Assembly (NCBI GenBank): GCA_963781785.1
Contig: CAWAHD010000002.1
Span: forward strand, 2,170,001 to 2,234,000
Origin: CAWAHD01 sp963781785
GTDB lineage: Bacteria > Planctomycetota > Planctomycetia > Isosphaerales > Isosphaeraceae
Length of the DNA stretch: 64,000 nt
Direction: 5' to 3'
Shown: piece after piece, positions 18,281-25,820 of the stretch
How the letters are laid out: each line of letters starts with the position of its first letter
Numbering within the stretch: the first letter of the stretch is position 1
Notes under the pieces: model-generated
Seen by the model: the letters and a program-made list of their open reading frames with translations, nothing else
The model's database searches: none
What the model was told of the DNA's origin: nothing
Translations under genes and position numbers: made by a program

Positions 18281-19209
18281 TGGGACTCATCGTCATCGAG
18301 CCTGGCTTGAGCACGACGGTCCAGGACATGGGCCGGACCGGCTATCGCGAGTGGGGCGTGCCCGTGGGCGGAGCCTTCGACCGGGGCTCGGCCGCGCTGG
18401 CCAACGCCTTGCTCGGCAACCGGCCCAATTGCGCCGTCCTCGAGCTGACGCTCACGGGCGGCAGCTATCAGGCCGCTGGGCCGCTCGCCCTGGCACTGGC
18501 CGGTGCTCCGATCGAGTCGAGCATCGTTTCTCCGGATGGCGGCTCCGAGGTTCTCCGGCTCCCTCTCAGCTTTTCGCTCCGAGACGGGGAGCGCCTGGCC
18601 CTGGGCCGGGCCGTCGCCGGAGCGCGAACTTACCTGGCAGTCCGTGGAGGCTGGCAAACCCACCAGAGCCTCGGCAGCCGATCGACGGAACAGCGGCTCC
18701 AGCCAGGCGATGTTCTCCCGGCGGGCCCGGCGGCCATTCCGACGCGGCATCTCGGCGAGCCGGTCTGGCGAAATCCCGCCGAGGATCCGATTCGCGTGAT
18801 CCCGGGGCCCGACAGCCCTCTGATCTTTGCGCTCGAGGACCCGTTCCGACCCGGCCGGCGCTTTCGCGTCGGCTCGAGCAGCGACCGGATGGGCATCCGG
18901 CTCGCGGGCGAGCCGGTTCCGGTCTCTGCTCCGGCGCAGAGGCTCTCGGCCCCGGTTGCGCAGGGTGCCGTCCAGATAGCGGGCGGTCAATTGATCGTCC
19001 TGGGAATTGCCTGTGGGACGATGGGGGGCTATCCCCACGTCGCCCACGTGATCTCGGCCGACATCGACCGGCTGGGCCAGCTCCGGTCAGGCGACCACGT
19101 CGAGTTTCGCCAAGTGACCGTCGAAGAGGCTCGCCGGCTGCACCAGGCGCTCCTGGCTGAACGAAGAGTTGTCATCAGCCGTGTTGAGCTGCTGTCCCGC
19201 GATTCGTGA
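18280..19209 (+). CDS. pxpC: 5-oxoprolinase subunit C (KipA / biotin-dependent carboxyltransferase-like)
   Basis: 309 residues. Its ATG overlaps the pxpA stop (TGATG), the typical tight coupling of this operon. Motifs: 'VIEPGLSTTVQDMGRTGYREWGVPVGGAFDRGSAALANALLGN' (classical N-terminus), 'LELTLTGGSYQAAGPLALALAGAP', 'LALGRAVAGARTYLAVRGGW', 'VIPGPDS', 'GSSSDRMGIRLAGEPV' and 'GGYPHVAHVISADIDRLGQL'. With pxpB and pxpA it completes an ATP-dependent 5-oxoprolinase. The operon ends here; downstream sequence is repeat and IS. Confidence 0.95.
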   Translation: MGLIVIEPGLSTTVQDMGRTGYREWGVPVGGAFDRGSAALANALLGNRPNCAVLELTLTGGSYQAAGPLALALAGAPIESSIVSPDGGSEVLRLPLSFSLRDGERLALGRAVAGARTYLAVRGGWQTHQSLGSRSTEQRLQPGDVLPAGPAAIPTRHLGEPVWRNPAEDPIRVIPGPDSPLIFALEDPFRPGRRFRVGSSSDRMGIRLAGEPVPVSAPAQRLSAPVAQGAVQIAGGQLIVLGIACGTMGGYPHVAHVISADIDRLGQLRSGDHVEFRQVTVEEARRLHQALLAERRVVISRVELLSRDS

Positions 19210-19325
19210 GATTTCCTGCCCGCTCGGCTCATCGGCCTCCCTGGAATTCGCTAGCCGTCGCCAGGATCGCCGCTAGACGATCAGGTGAGTCGTGGTGGGT
19301 GGTGCAAAGTCAATCATTTCGCGCC

Positions 19326-19423
19326 AGAAGCGTGCGCAAACTCTGCGAGGGGCCAAAAACGCCGCCGCGGCCGCCGCGGCCTTACAGGCATTGGACTTAC
19401 ACGCGGCGGCTGAATAATCGGAA
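19326..19423. repeat. Left part of the dispersed repeat unit interrupted by the IS element
   Basis: It matches 10086-10185 (GTGCGCAA, CGCGGCCTTACAGGCAT, CTGAATAATCGGAA). The last 8 bp, AATCGGAA at 19416-19423, are the left target-site duplication of the element that follows. Confidence 0.75.
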
Positions 19424-21196
19424 GGCATCGTCCCAAAAAGGGCGAATCGGGCGTCGTGCGGGTTGACAGTTGGCAAGCTTTTACCAGCAGGCCCTTGATT
19501 TTTGCGGGGGCGGACCTGATGTGTGCGGTTGTAAACCACTCCGACACACAACAGGAACCACCCCCATGCATACCCTACCCTTTGGTTGCTGGATTACCAA
19601 CGCGGCTGCCGGTTTGACGGGCGTCTATGGCGCCGTCACCGATCAGGCCCATCTGAGCGGCTGTAGCCGCCAGACTGTCTACGTGCATACTTACCAGGTC
19701 GTCGCCGCCCTCGAGGCCCAGCACAGTGGCGGACCAACCCGAGAGGAGTTGGTCCGGGAGAATGAAGCTCTCCGCCGAGAAAACGCGCAACTGTGGGACT
19801 GGCTGTTCCAAACCGTTGAGTTTCCCGAGGTCAAGCAACAGGAGTTCACGGTCACGGCCCTGGCCATGGGGCTGAGCCTCAACCAAAACCTCGGCTTACT
19901 GAGAATCGTCCTGGGTGCACAGGCGGCACCCGGTCGCTCGACGATCCATCGCTGGGCCCAAGCCGCCGGTGACGCCGCCGGTGTGGTCCTCGAGCGACTG
20001 GATCATTCCTGCGGGGAGTTGGTGCTGGAGGGCTGTCTCGATGAGATCTTCTTCCACGGACGACCGGTGCTGGTGGGGGTCGAACCTCGCAGCATGATGT
20101 GGTTCCTGGGGAAGAAAGCCGACAATTATCAAGGATCGACCTGGTTCAAGGAATTGCAGCCTTGGATCTGGTTGCGCTATGTGACCTCCGACGCAGGCGC
20201 AGGATTGCGGGTGGGACTGGCCCAGTTGCAACGGTACCAACGCGCGACCAACCGAGTCCCTCTGGAGAAGGGGCTGGACGTGTTCCACACCAAGCGGGAA
20301 GCCCGGCGGGTCTTGGGCATGCTGTGGGCTCGGGTGGAGCGGTGCTGGGAGCAAGCCGAGGCCGCCGACCGAGCCCTCGACCAGAGGAGCCGGCAGGGGC
20401 GCGGCCTGTGGGGATTGACTCACAAGGTCCGCGTGAAATGGGAGAAAGCATCACGTGTCTTTGAACTGTATGAGAAGAGAGAGAAGGCTTGGCAACGAGC
20501 CGAGCTGGCCCTGAATGTCTTTCGTCCCGATGGTCGACTCAACGATCGGGCTTGGGCGCAAGAGCAAGTCAAGTGGGCTTTGTCCCGGCTCGTGGGCTCG
20601 GTATGGGCCAAGGTGCGTGGTTTCCTTCAGAACAAGGAGTCATTCACGTTCTTGGACCGGTTGCACGACCAGTTGGGTCGACTGTCGCTACCGGAGACGT
20701 CGCGCGACGCCTTGGTCCACCTGTGGTGGCTGCGCCGGCAACGGCCGAGGAAATCGGCCGACACGGCGGTCGCAGGTTATCGCCATGTGGCTCCAGTGGT
20801 ACAGCAGATCCTCTGCGAGAAGTTGGACCCGAACTGGCGGGAATCGTACCGTCGGGTCGCGGCGGTCCTGCGTCAGACGGTGCGTGCCAGCAGCGCGGTG
20901 GAGTGTATGAACAGCGTCTTGCGGATGCATCAGTCGCGGCATCGAACGCTGACGCAACCGATGTTGGACCTGAAACGGCTGTACTGGAATACTCGCGTGT
21001 TTGTCGGGGGGAAGCGAAAAGGCCGCTGTCCGTATGAGCATTTGGGCCTCAAGCTGCCCAGTTATGACTTTTGGCGCTTGCTCCGAGCAGAGATGATGCC
21101 CGCCCTCGCGAGAGCTAAGGCAAAAGCCAAAGAAAACGCTGTCGCGGCTTGACGTAAAAAGTGTCAACCTGCGATCTTCCGATTTGGGACGATCCC
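19424..21196 (+). mobile_element. Insertion sequence, 1773 bp, with 8-bp target duplication
   Basis: Outer ends are GGCATCGTCCCAAA (left) and, reverse-complemented, GGGATCGTCCCAAA (right): 13 of 14 match. About 35-45 bp inward both ends share GC(G/A)GGTTGACA. Direct repeats AATCGGAA flank it at 19416-19423 and 21197-21204. A single transposase gene fills most of the element. The empty version of the target is present at 10086-10330, which confirms the boundaries independently. Confidence 0.9.
19566..21152 (+). CDS. Transposase of the 19.4-kb IS element (family not identified)
   Basis: 528 residues from ATG 19566 (MHTLPFGCWITNAAAGLTGV); the open frame begins earlier at 19470 but this ATG follows an A-C-rich leader and opens a plausible N-terminus. 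An HTH-like segment ('CSRQTVYVHTYQVVAALEAQ') and a coiled coil ('REELVRENEALRRENAQLWDWL') are followed by an RNase H-like core. Candidate DDE residues are the Asp in 'VLEGCLDEIFFHGRPVLVG', the Asp in 'LEKGLDVFHTKREAR' and the Glu in 'SSAVECMNSVLRMHQSRHR'. The gene is intact and no frameshift is seen, so the element may be active. I do not place it confidently in a named IS family. Confidence 0.85.
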   Translation: MHTLPFGCWITNAAAGLTGVYGAVTDQAHLSGCSRQTVYVHTYQVVAALEAQHSGGPTREELVRENEALRRENAQLWDWLFQTVEFPEVKQQEFTVTALAMGLSLNQNLGLLRIVLGAQAAPGRSTIHRWAQAAGDAAGVVLERLDHSCGELVLEGCLDEIFFHGRPVLVGVEPRSMMWFLGKKADNYQGSTWFKELQPWIWLRYVTSDAGAGLRVGLAQLQRYQRATNRVPLEKGLDVFHTKREARRVLGMLWARVERCWEQAEAADRALDQRSRQGRGLWGLTHKVRVKWEKASRVFELYEKREKAWQRAELALNVFRPDGRLNDRAWAQEQVKWALSRLVGSVWAKVRGFLQNKESFTFLDRLHDQLGRLSLPETSRDALVHLWWLRRQRPRKSADTAVAGYRHVAPVVQQILCEKLDPNWRESYRRVAAVLRQTVRASSAVECMNSVLRMHQSRHRTLTQPMLDLKRLYWNTRVFVGGKRKGRCPYEHLGLKLPSYDFWRLLRAEMMPALARAKAKAKENAVAA

Positions 21197-21204
21197 AATC
21201 GGAA

Positions 21205-21355
21205 CCCTCAATTTCGGATGTAATGGTTTAATACGAATGATGTTAGACCGCGGCGGCTGAATAATCGGAACCTTGTCGAAACGCGAGAGTGATCATTCGT
21301 AATTTGTGGGTCTTGCCGAATGTGACGGCGATGCCGAGCCCCACAGCACACTGGC
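21205..21355. repeat. Right part of the dispersed repeat unit interrupted by the IS element
   Basis: It follows the right target duplication (21197-21204) and continues the match to the empty unit at 10186-10330 (TTTCGGATGTAATG, CGAATGATGTTAGACCGC, CTGAATAATCGGAACC, CACAGCACAC). Confidence 0.75.
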
Positions 21356-21469
21356 GGCGGATGGATTGTTCTGGCTCCCTCTCCCGCGGGAGAGGGCTGG
21401 GGTGAGGGCCGAGCCCCACTCACAGCGTTCTCAGGTTGGATCGCCGGATGCGCATCGTCGCTCAACGTG

Positions 21470-21650
21470 ATCATCCCGACCCTCACCCCGGCCCTCTCCC
21501 GAAAGGAGAGGGTGCCAGTATTTGGCGGCGCCACCGCTCTGACCATGGCCGCGGTCGTTCACGTGATCATCCCGACCCTCACCCCAGCCCTCGCCCAAAA
21601 GGAGAGGTTGCCAGTATTTGGCGGCGCCACCTCTCTCGCCCGCACCTCGG
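21470..21650. repeat. Two degenerate units related to the 96-bp tandem repeat
   Basis: Two units with CATCCCGACCCTCACCCC, AAAGGAGAGG, GCCAGTATTTGGCGGCGCCACC and CCATGGCCGCGGTCGTTCACG match the array at 10375-10713 with about one change in ten bases. They end at the 5' edge of the Uma2 gene. Confidence 0.75.
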
Positions 21651-21680
21651 TCCGTCCCGACCTTGGACCAGCTCTACCAG

Positions 21681-22340
21681 ATGACATCCGTCCCCGACCA
21701 GCGAGTCGTCATCCAGTGCGTAGACTGGGTATTCTACGAGCAGCTCGTGGACTCAATCCCCGAAGGTGCCAATATCCACGTGGACTACGACGGGAACGAT
21801 GTGGAGATCATGACTCTCAGCGAGCTTCACGATGGAGTCAAGAAACGCTTGGGGTGTTTCGTGGAGTTGACGGCTGAGGAGTTGCAAATCCCTTGTACGG
21901 GTTTAGGTCAGGCAACCTGGAAACGGCCTGAGGTTGCCTGCGGCTTGGCGTCGGATGAATGCTATGACTTCGCACAGGAGAAGCTAACGGTGGCGGCCGA
22001 GGCCAGGATGCGGATGTCCATGGACGGGGCCGACTACCCCAATCCCGATCTCGCCATCGAAGTCGAGCTCACTCCATCCCAGATCGACCGGCCGGGCATT
22101 TATGCCGCGCTCTGCGTCGCCGAGGTCTGGCGGTTCGACCGCGACCGCCGGCGGATCATGATTGAGCGGCTGGCGGACGTTGGGGCCTACCACTCTGTCG
22201 AGGGCAGCGCGTTCCTGCCGGTGAGAGCCGAGGAGATCGGGCGCTGGGTGCTCGAACAAGACTTCCGCGATGGATCAGCATGGGCGCGGAGGCTGCGCGC
22301 GTGGGTCCAGGCTGAGGTGGCTCCCCGGCTGCCACGCTGA
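21681..22340 (+). CDS. Uma2 family (PD-(D/E)XK nuclease-fold) protein
   Basis: 219 residues from ATG 21681 (MTSVPDQRVVIQCVDWVFYEQLVDSIPEG). The family's usual N-terminus (T-L-D-Q-L-Y-Q-M-T) can be read in frame just upstream, with a TTG at 21663, so the annotated start may be slightly short; the sequence before that is the dispersed repeat. Uma2 landmarks: 'VDYDGNDVEIMTLSELHDGVKKRLG', 'GLGQATWKRPEVACGLASDECYDF' and the nuclease core 'ADYPNPDLAIEVELTPSQIDRPGIYAALCVAEVWRFD'. The core Asp and Glu of PD-(D/E)XK are present. Uma2 genes are highly expanded in planctomycetes and cyanobacteria; their biological role is unproved. Confidence 0.85.
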   Translation: MTSVPDQRVVIQCVDWVFYEQLVDSIPEGANIHVDYDGNDVEIMTLSELHDGVKKRLGCFVELTAEELQIPCTGLGQATWKRPEVACGLASDECYDFAQEKLTVAAEARMRMSMDGADYPNPDLAIEVELTPSQIDRPGIYAALCVAEVWRFDRDRRRIMIERLADVGAYHSVEGSAFLPVRAEEIGRWVLEQDFRDGSAWARRLRAWVQAEVAPRLPR

Positions 22341-22440
22341 TCTGTCTGTCTGTCATCGCGATGCGCGCTGCGATCGGATCGGGCTACTCCTGACCCAGAC
22401 GTGTCGTTTCAAGCGCCGGTATGAAACGACATTATTTTCT

Positions 22441-22640
22441 TTCCGGAATCACAGAGCTGGGCATTGGTGGATGGGCGTCCCGCCCGCCTCTTCTGTTCCG
22501 GGCTCAACGCCCGTCGCCATCACAGAAGTGGGCATCCGTCCGGGTTCTCGGACGCAGTTTCCATTCTCATGCGGTCTGACGAACAACTTGAAAATAGGTC
22601 TGACCACCAGGATGAAAATCGGTCTGACCACCAGGAAGGT
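22441..22640. repeat. Dispersed repeat (copy 1 of the 'CATCACAG..GTGGGCAT' family) with two GGTCTGACCACC motifs
   Basis: Shared with 24944-25117 and 28166-28320: CATCACAG(A/C)(A/G)GTGGGCAT, ATGGGCGTCCCGCCCG, TCCGTCCGGGTTCTCGGACGC. The right end has GGTCTGACCACCAGGA twice (22597-22612, 22621-22636), a variant of the array motif at 28.3 kb. There is no gene in 22341-22679. Confidence 0.75.
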
Positions 22641-22679
22641 GACCCTGGGCGGGGTTGTCTGTCCGAGTTCTCCCCCGGC

Positions 22680-23330
22680 TCAATTGTCGAGGAACACCAC
22701 GTTCTTCTCGATGGCCTCGCGGCCGACGTGCAGCTTATTGGCGGGAAATTCCGGGTCGGGATAGCCGACCGCCAGGCCGCACAGGATCGACAGTTCCGCC
22801 GGGATCGCCAGCTCCGCGCGGACGATCTCGGGATACCCCGCGATCGAGACCTCGACGCAAGTCCCCAGGCCTCGTGCGGTCAAGGCCAGCAGCAACGTCT
22901 GCAGATACATCCCAACACCCAGGGCGTCCACCAGGCCGAGGTCCCGGTGCATGCAGACGATGCCGGCCAGCGGCGCGCGGAAAAACTCCCAGTTGCGCAA
23001 GACGGCGGCATCATGGCCCGCCTTGTCCTCGCGGGCGATTCCCATCGCCCCGTAGACTTGGGCGCCCAGCTCGTGGCGATAGTGCCGAAACGCCTCGGGC
23101 AGGGGCGGGATGTTGGGTGGCCGACGCTGGGCCTCTTCGAGAAGGGCCTTGACGAGCCGGTCGCGAGGCGGCCCGGATGCGAACACCATGTGCCACGGCT
23201 GGATGTCGGAGTTCGACGGCGCGTGCTGAGCCAAAACCAGAGCCTCCTCGACCAATGCCCGAGGCACCGGCTGGGGCAAAAACAGCCGCGTTGAATGGCG
23301 CTCTCGGATCACCTGCTCAAGGTCGAACAT
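22680..23330 (-). CDS. Nitroreductase family oxidoreductase
   Basis: 216 residues from ATG 23330, with AGGAGG at about 23336-23341 as a strong Shine-Dalgarno. FMN-binding nitroreductase motifs: 'VIRERHSTRLFLPQPVPRALVEEALVLAQHAPSNSDIQPWH' (R-x-S-x-R and P-S-x-x-x-x-Q-P-W), 'DALGVGMYLQTLLLALTARGLGTC' and 'ELSILCGLAVGYPDPEFPANKL'. The length and 'PSNSDIQPWH' fit the group that reduces nitro or quinone substrates with NAD(P)H; the natural substrate is unknown. The gene is intact, in a stretch where most neighbours are broken. Confidence 0.92.
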   Translation of the reverse strand: MFDLEQVIRERHSTRLFLPQPVPRALVEEALVLAQHAPSNSDIQPWHMVFASGPPRDRLVKALLEEAQRRPPNIPPLPEAFRHYRHELGAQVYGAMGIAREDKAGHDAAVLRNWEFFRAPLAGIVCMHRDLGLVDALGVGMYLQTLLLALTARGLGTCVEVSIAGYPEIVRAELAIPAELSILCGLAVGYPDPEFPANKLHVGREAIEKNVVFLDN

Positions 23331-23670
23331 GGTGACTCCTCCTGCCGAAAGTATGCATGTAAGCCATGCGCCTCCCTGAAAGCGGGTATCCTTGATGCGT
23401 GACAACTCCCTGACAACCACCCTTCAGGAGCCATGGCCACGATTCTCGGGCTGGCCCCCGGCACGGTCAAGAGCCTCGCTCGCCTCGACGACCCCGGCAC
23501 CGCGTGCCGACCACTTCACGACGGTCCACACCGACCCGGCCGACCTGCCAACGGGCTTTGCGAGACTGTCATTCGGCTCGGCACACGTTCAGAGTCTACC
23601 TCCGTAACATCTCCGCGCCGTGCCGCATCTTTTCGGATTTGAGATTTCGGATCTCGTGCTTGGTTGCGGC
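23331..23670. other. Intergenic stretch, possible HTH remnant and start of a dispersed repeat
   Basis: A short plus-strand frame from ATG 23433 reads 'MATILGLAPGTVKSLARLDD', like the turn of a sigma-70 region 4 HTH, but it continues as non-conserved sequence. From 23590 the sequence is dispersed repeat. Confidence 0.35.
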
Positions 23671-23684
23671 TTAGCCGCGTTGGG
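23590..23684. repeat. Dispersed repeat 'AGAGTCTACxTCxGTAACATC', copy 1
   Basis: It contains CAGAGTCTAC, GTAACATC, CGCGCCGTGC, GCATCTTTTCGGATTT, CGTGCTTGGTTGCGGCT and the stem GCGGCTTAGCCGC followed by GTTGGG. Further copies are at 25118-25274, 29112-29302 and 29827-29907. The final codons of the MBL-fold gene lie inside it. Confidence 0.8.
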
Positions 23685-24406
23685 CCTGATCGAAGTTTTC
23701 CTTGATCACGCCAGCCAGGTCCCTAAGCAGGCGGTCGCCCTGCCCCCGGTATGACGAACCATGCATCACGGCCAGCGTTTCCGGTTTCAGTTCGGCTAAG
23801 GAGTGCAGGACGCCTTCGGTCTGTCGCGTGTAAGGCATGTAGCCAGCCAGCGGCCCTTGCTGCATGTGCTGCATTGCCTTCCGCGTCGGCTCAATCAGGT
23901 CCGAAGACGTTGTTGGCGCGACATCGCCGAATTGATGAAACAGGTCGGAACAGAACAACGTCTTGCGCAGTTTCCTCGAATAACACACCTGCGTCCCAGC
24001 CATGCGGAATGTGTGGCGAACGATAAAACCGGTAGCGATACTTGCCCGTGCTCAACACATCTTCGCCGGTCATGCCCCGCGCGGGGCGGATAGAGAAATC
24101 ATCCACATTCACCAGCTTGCCAACGAGAGTGCAGACCGGCTGGGCATCGGGCGCGAGTTGCAGCCATTGGTTGAGCGCGCCGCATTCGTCAGATTCAAAG
24201 TGACTCCAGGCAATGTACTTGAGTTTCACGGGATCAATCAGCGTGACCAGGGCCTTCCGCAGTTCCGGGAACATCGCCTTCAGTCCCGCGTGAAAAAGCA
24301 GTGGTTCCTCGTCCCGCACGAGGAAGTGGTTGAACTGCATGTCATGGTCCGGGAGGTAAATCGAAAGCCGAAAAAGATCGGGGGCGATCTCGTTGATATT
24401 GGTCAT
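23671..24406 (-). pseudogene. MBL-fold (FprA/ODP-like) metallohydrolase, frameshifted
   Basis: The 5' part (24406 down) reads 'MTNINEIAPDLFRLSIYLPD', 'FNHFLVRDEEPLLFHAGLKAMFPEL', 'LKYIAWSHFESDECGAL' (H-x-E-x-D metal site of diiron flavo-protein-type MBL domains) and 'RSPHIPHGWDAGVLFEET'. The rest continues in another frame from about 23965: 'KTLFCSDLFHQFGDVAPTT' and 'ETLAVMHGSSYRGQGDRLLRDLAG', which supply the bridging Asp and last His. A one-base indel near 23963-23970 joins them. Oxygen or NO reduction is the known role of FprA relatives, but this protein lacks a visible flavodoxin domain. A sequencing error is possible. Confidence 0.8.
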
Positions 24407-24560
24407 GGGTTACAATCCAGCGCGCGTTCGATTCGCAGTTGTCAAGTCGGCGATCATAGCCGGACCAACCCGGCATGTCCACCCGCGCCGGCAAGCAGAG
24501 AAACGATAAGATCATCGTATTCCACAGATGGTTGCATCGGTCCGACGACACCAACGCGCG

Positions 24561-24680
24561 CTACAGCCAGGCGCGCAAGGGATCGACACGTTCGCTGTTC
24601 AACGGAACCCCGTTTACCGGATTTGACCACGCGGATTCGAAGGCCAGAGCCAACCACAGGTTGACGTCAGGCAGAAACAT
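24561..24680 (-). pseudogene. Truncated PIN-domain (VapC-like) toxin, first ~16 codons only
   Basis: The ATG at 24680 overlaps the end of the antitoxin gene. It reads MFLPDVNLWLALAFES, the canonical first strand of a PIN toxin with its catalytic Asp, and then runs into unrelated sequence (AWSNPVNGVPLNSERVDPLR) to a stop at 24561. The remaining ~110 residues and the other three acidic residues are missing, so the toxin is dead. Confidence 0.7.
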
Positions 24681-24897
24681 CGTCGTCTTCCAGAAGCTCC
24701 GCGACGCGCTCGGCGGTTAGCCGGCGACTCCCTGGGCGATCGGACGGCATCATCGGTAATGCGACTCGCCGACGCGAATTCCGCGGCTGCGTTGGTGGCA
24801 AGCCGGGGTATGAGACGGTCACCATCGTGCCCTCGGGCAACGGCAGCTCGCCTTCCAGAACCACCACACCGTTATGAACTCGACCTCGAATTTCCAT
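24667..24897 (-). CDS. Antitoxin-like protein, partner of a deleted PIN toxin
   Basis: 76 residues from ATG 24897 (MEIRGRVHNGVVVLEGELPLPEGTMVTVSY); the frame also opens at 24948 but without family-like sequence. The N-terminus is a small SpoVT/AbrB-like or DUF104-like beta domain 'G-x-V-x-N-G-V-V-V-L-E', and the C-terminus ends 'LPMMPSDRPGSRRLTAERVAELLEDDDVSA', which is how antitoxins of planctomycete/cyanobacterial PIN modules end. It overlaps the toxin start by 14 bp, as in working modules. Since the toxin is reduced to a stub, this is an orphan antitoxin. Confidence 0.7.
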   Translation of the reverse strand: MEIRGRVHNGVVVLEGELPLPEGTMVTVSYPGLPPTQPRNSRRRVALPMMPSDRPGSRRLTAERVAELLEDDDVSA

Positions 24898-24943
24898 ACC
24901 GTCATTCTTACCCGCTCGGGCCACGGGTTCAAGTACTCGTGCG

Positions 24944-25117
24944 TTCAACGCGCCTCGGCAGCACAGACATGGGCTTACTGTTAGTCGCCTTTCGCTCCGC
25001 GAAAGATTTCGCGTGCTCGACGCCTTTCGGCATCACAGCGGTGGGCATTGGGGAATGGGCGTCCCGCCCGTCTCTTCGGTTCCGGGCTCAACGCCTTTCG
25101 GCATCGCAGAACTGGAT
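24944..25117. repeat. Dispersed repeat, copy 2 of the 'CATCACAG..GTGGGCAT' family
   Basis: It shares GGCAGCACAGACAT, TTAGTCGCCTTTCGCTCCGC and GAAAGATTTC with 28180-28240, and CATCACAGCGGTGGGCATT and ATGGGCGTCCCGCCCG with 22446-22485. No gene. Confidence 0.75.
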
Positions 25118-25274
25118 TTCAACCCCCGACCAGGCGTAGCTGGTCAGAGTCGACGTCTGCAACATCCCCGAGCCGTGCGCACATCTTTTCGGATTTGGGA
25201 TTTCGGATTTCGTGCTTGGTCGCGGCTTCGCCGCGTTGGGATTTCGTGCTTGATTGCGGTTCAGCCGCGTTGGG
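25118..25274. repeat. Dispersed repeat 'AGAGTCTAC', copy 2, with GACCAG/CTGGTC stem
   Basis: It starts TTCAACCC..CGACCAGGCGTAGCTGGTC (a 6-bp stem with loop GCGTAG), then CAGAGTCGACGTCTGCAACATC, GCATCTTTTCGG-like sequence and two copies of the GCGGCT..GCCGCGTTGGG stem. Confidence 0.8.
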
Positions 25275-25820
25275 TATGGTGTCCCCGGAATCAGAGTTGC
25301 CGACTACGGCTCGATCTCGCTGCCATCTGGAGCAAGACCGGGAATGTCGGCATCAGCGTTGGAAGCCGTGTACGGGGAATCGACGCTGTAGCGAACTGGT
25401 GCGCCTTCCCAGGCAGTTTTGCGATCGATAGACAAGGAGATTGTCCGTGCGCCGCACAGTCGGCCAACCGCGTAATTCCATGCTTTCCCATCCGATTCGA
25501 TGAACAGCACCGCTTCGGGATTGGTGCCAAACGTGGCAATGAAGATGGCTCCGTCGGCACGATCGACGGAGGAAGGCATGTAGCGGTCGATCGGTTGCGG
25601 TAGCAGGCGCAACTCGCACCTTTGCTTCGCAACCTCCTCTGCCCCGGTAAAGCGATGGACGATCGCGCACATCTGACGCAGTCGCCGTGGGGCCGTTTCG
25701 TCGGGAGGCGGAGCATCCGGCACGGGTTTGAATTCCAGCGCTGTTCCTTCGGGCATCCAGCCGAAGTCGCCTCCCGTGACAGAGAACCTCGCAGGAGTCA
25801 GGGATAGATACTCGTAAATG

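Noticed and set aside
23433..23642. HTH-like small ORF (ILGLAPGTVKSLAR)
   Set aside because: Only about 15 residues look like sigma region 4; the rest is unsupported and runs into a dispersed repeat.
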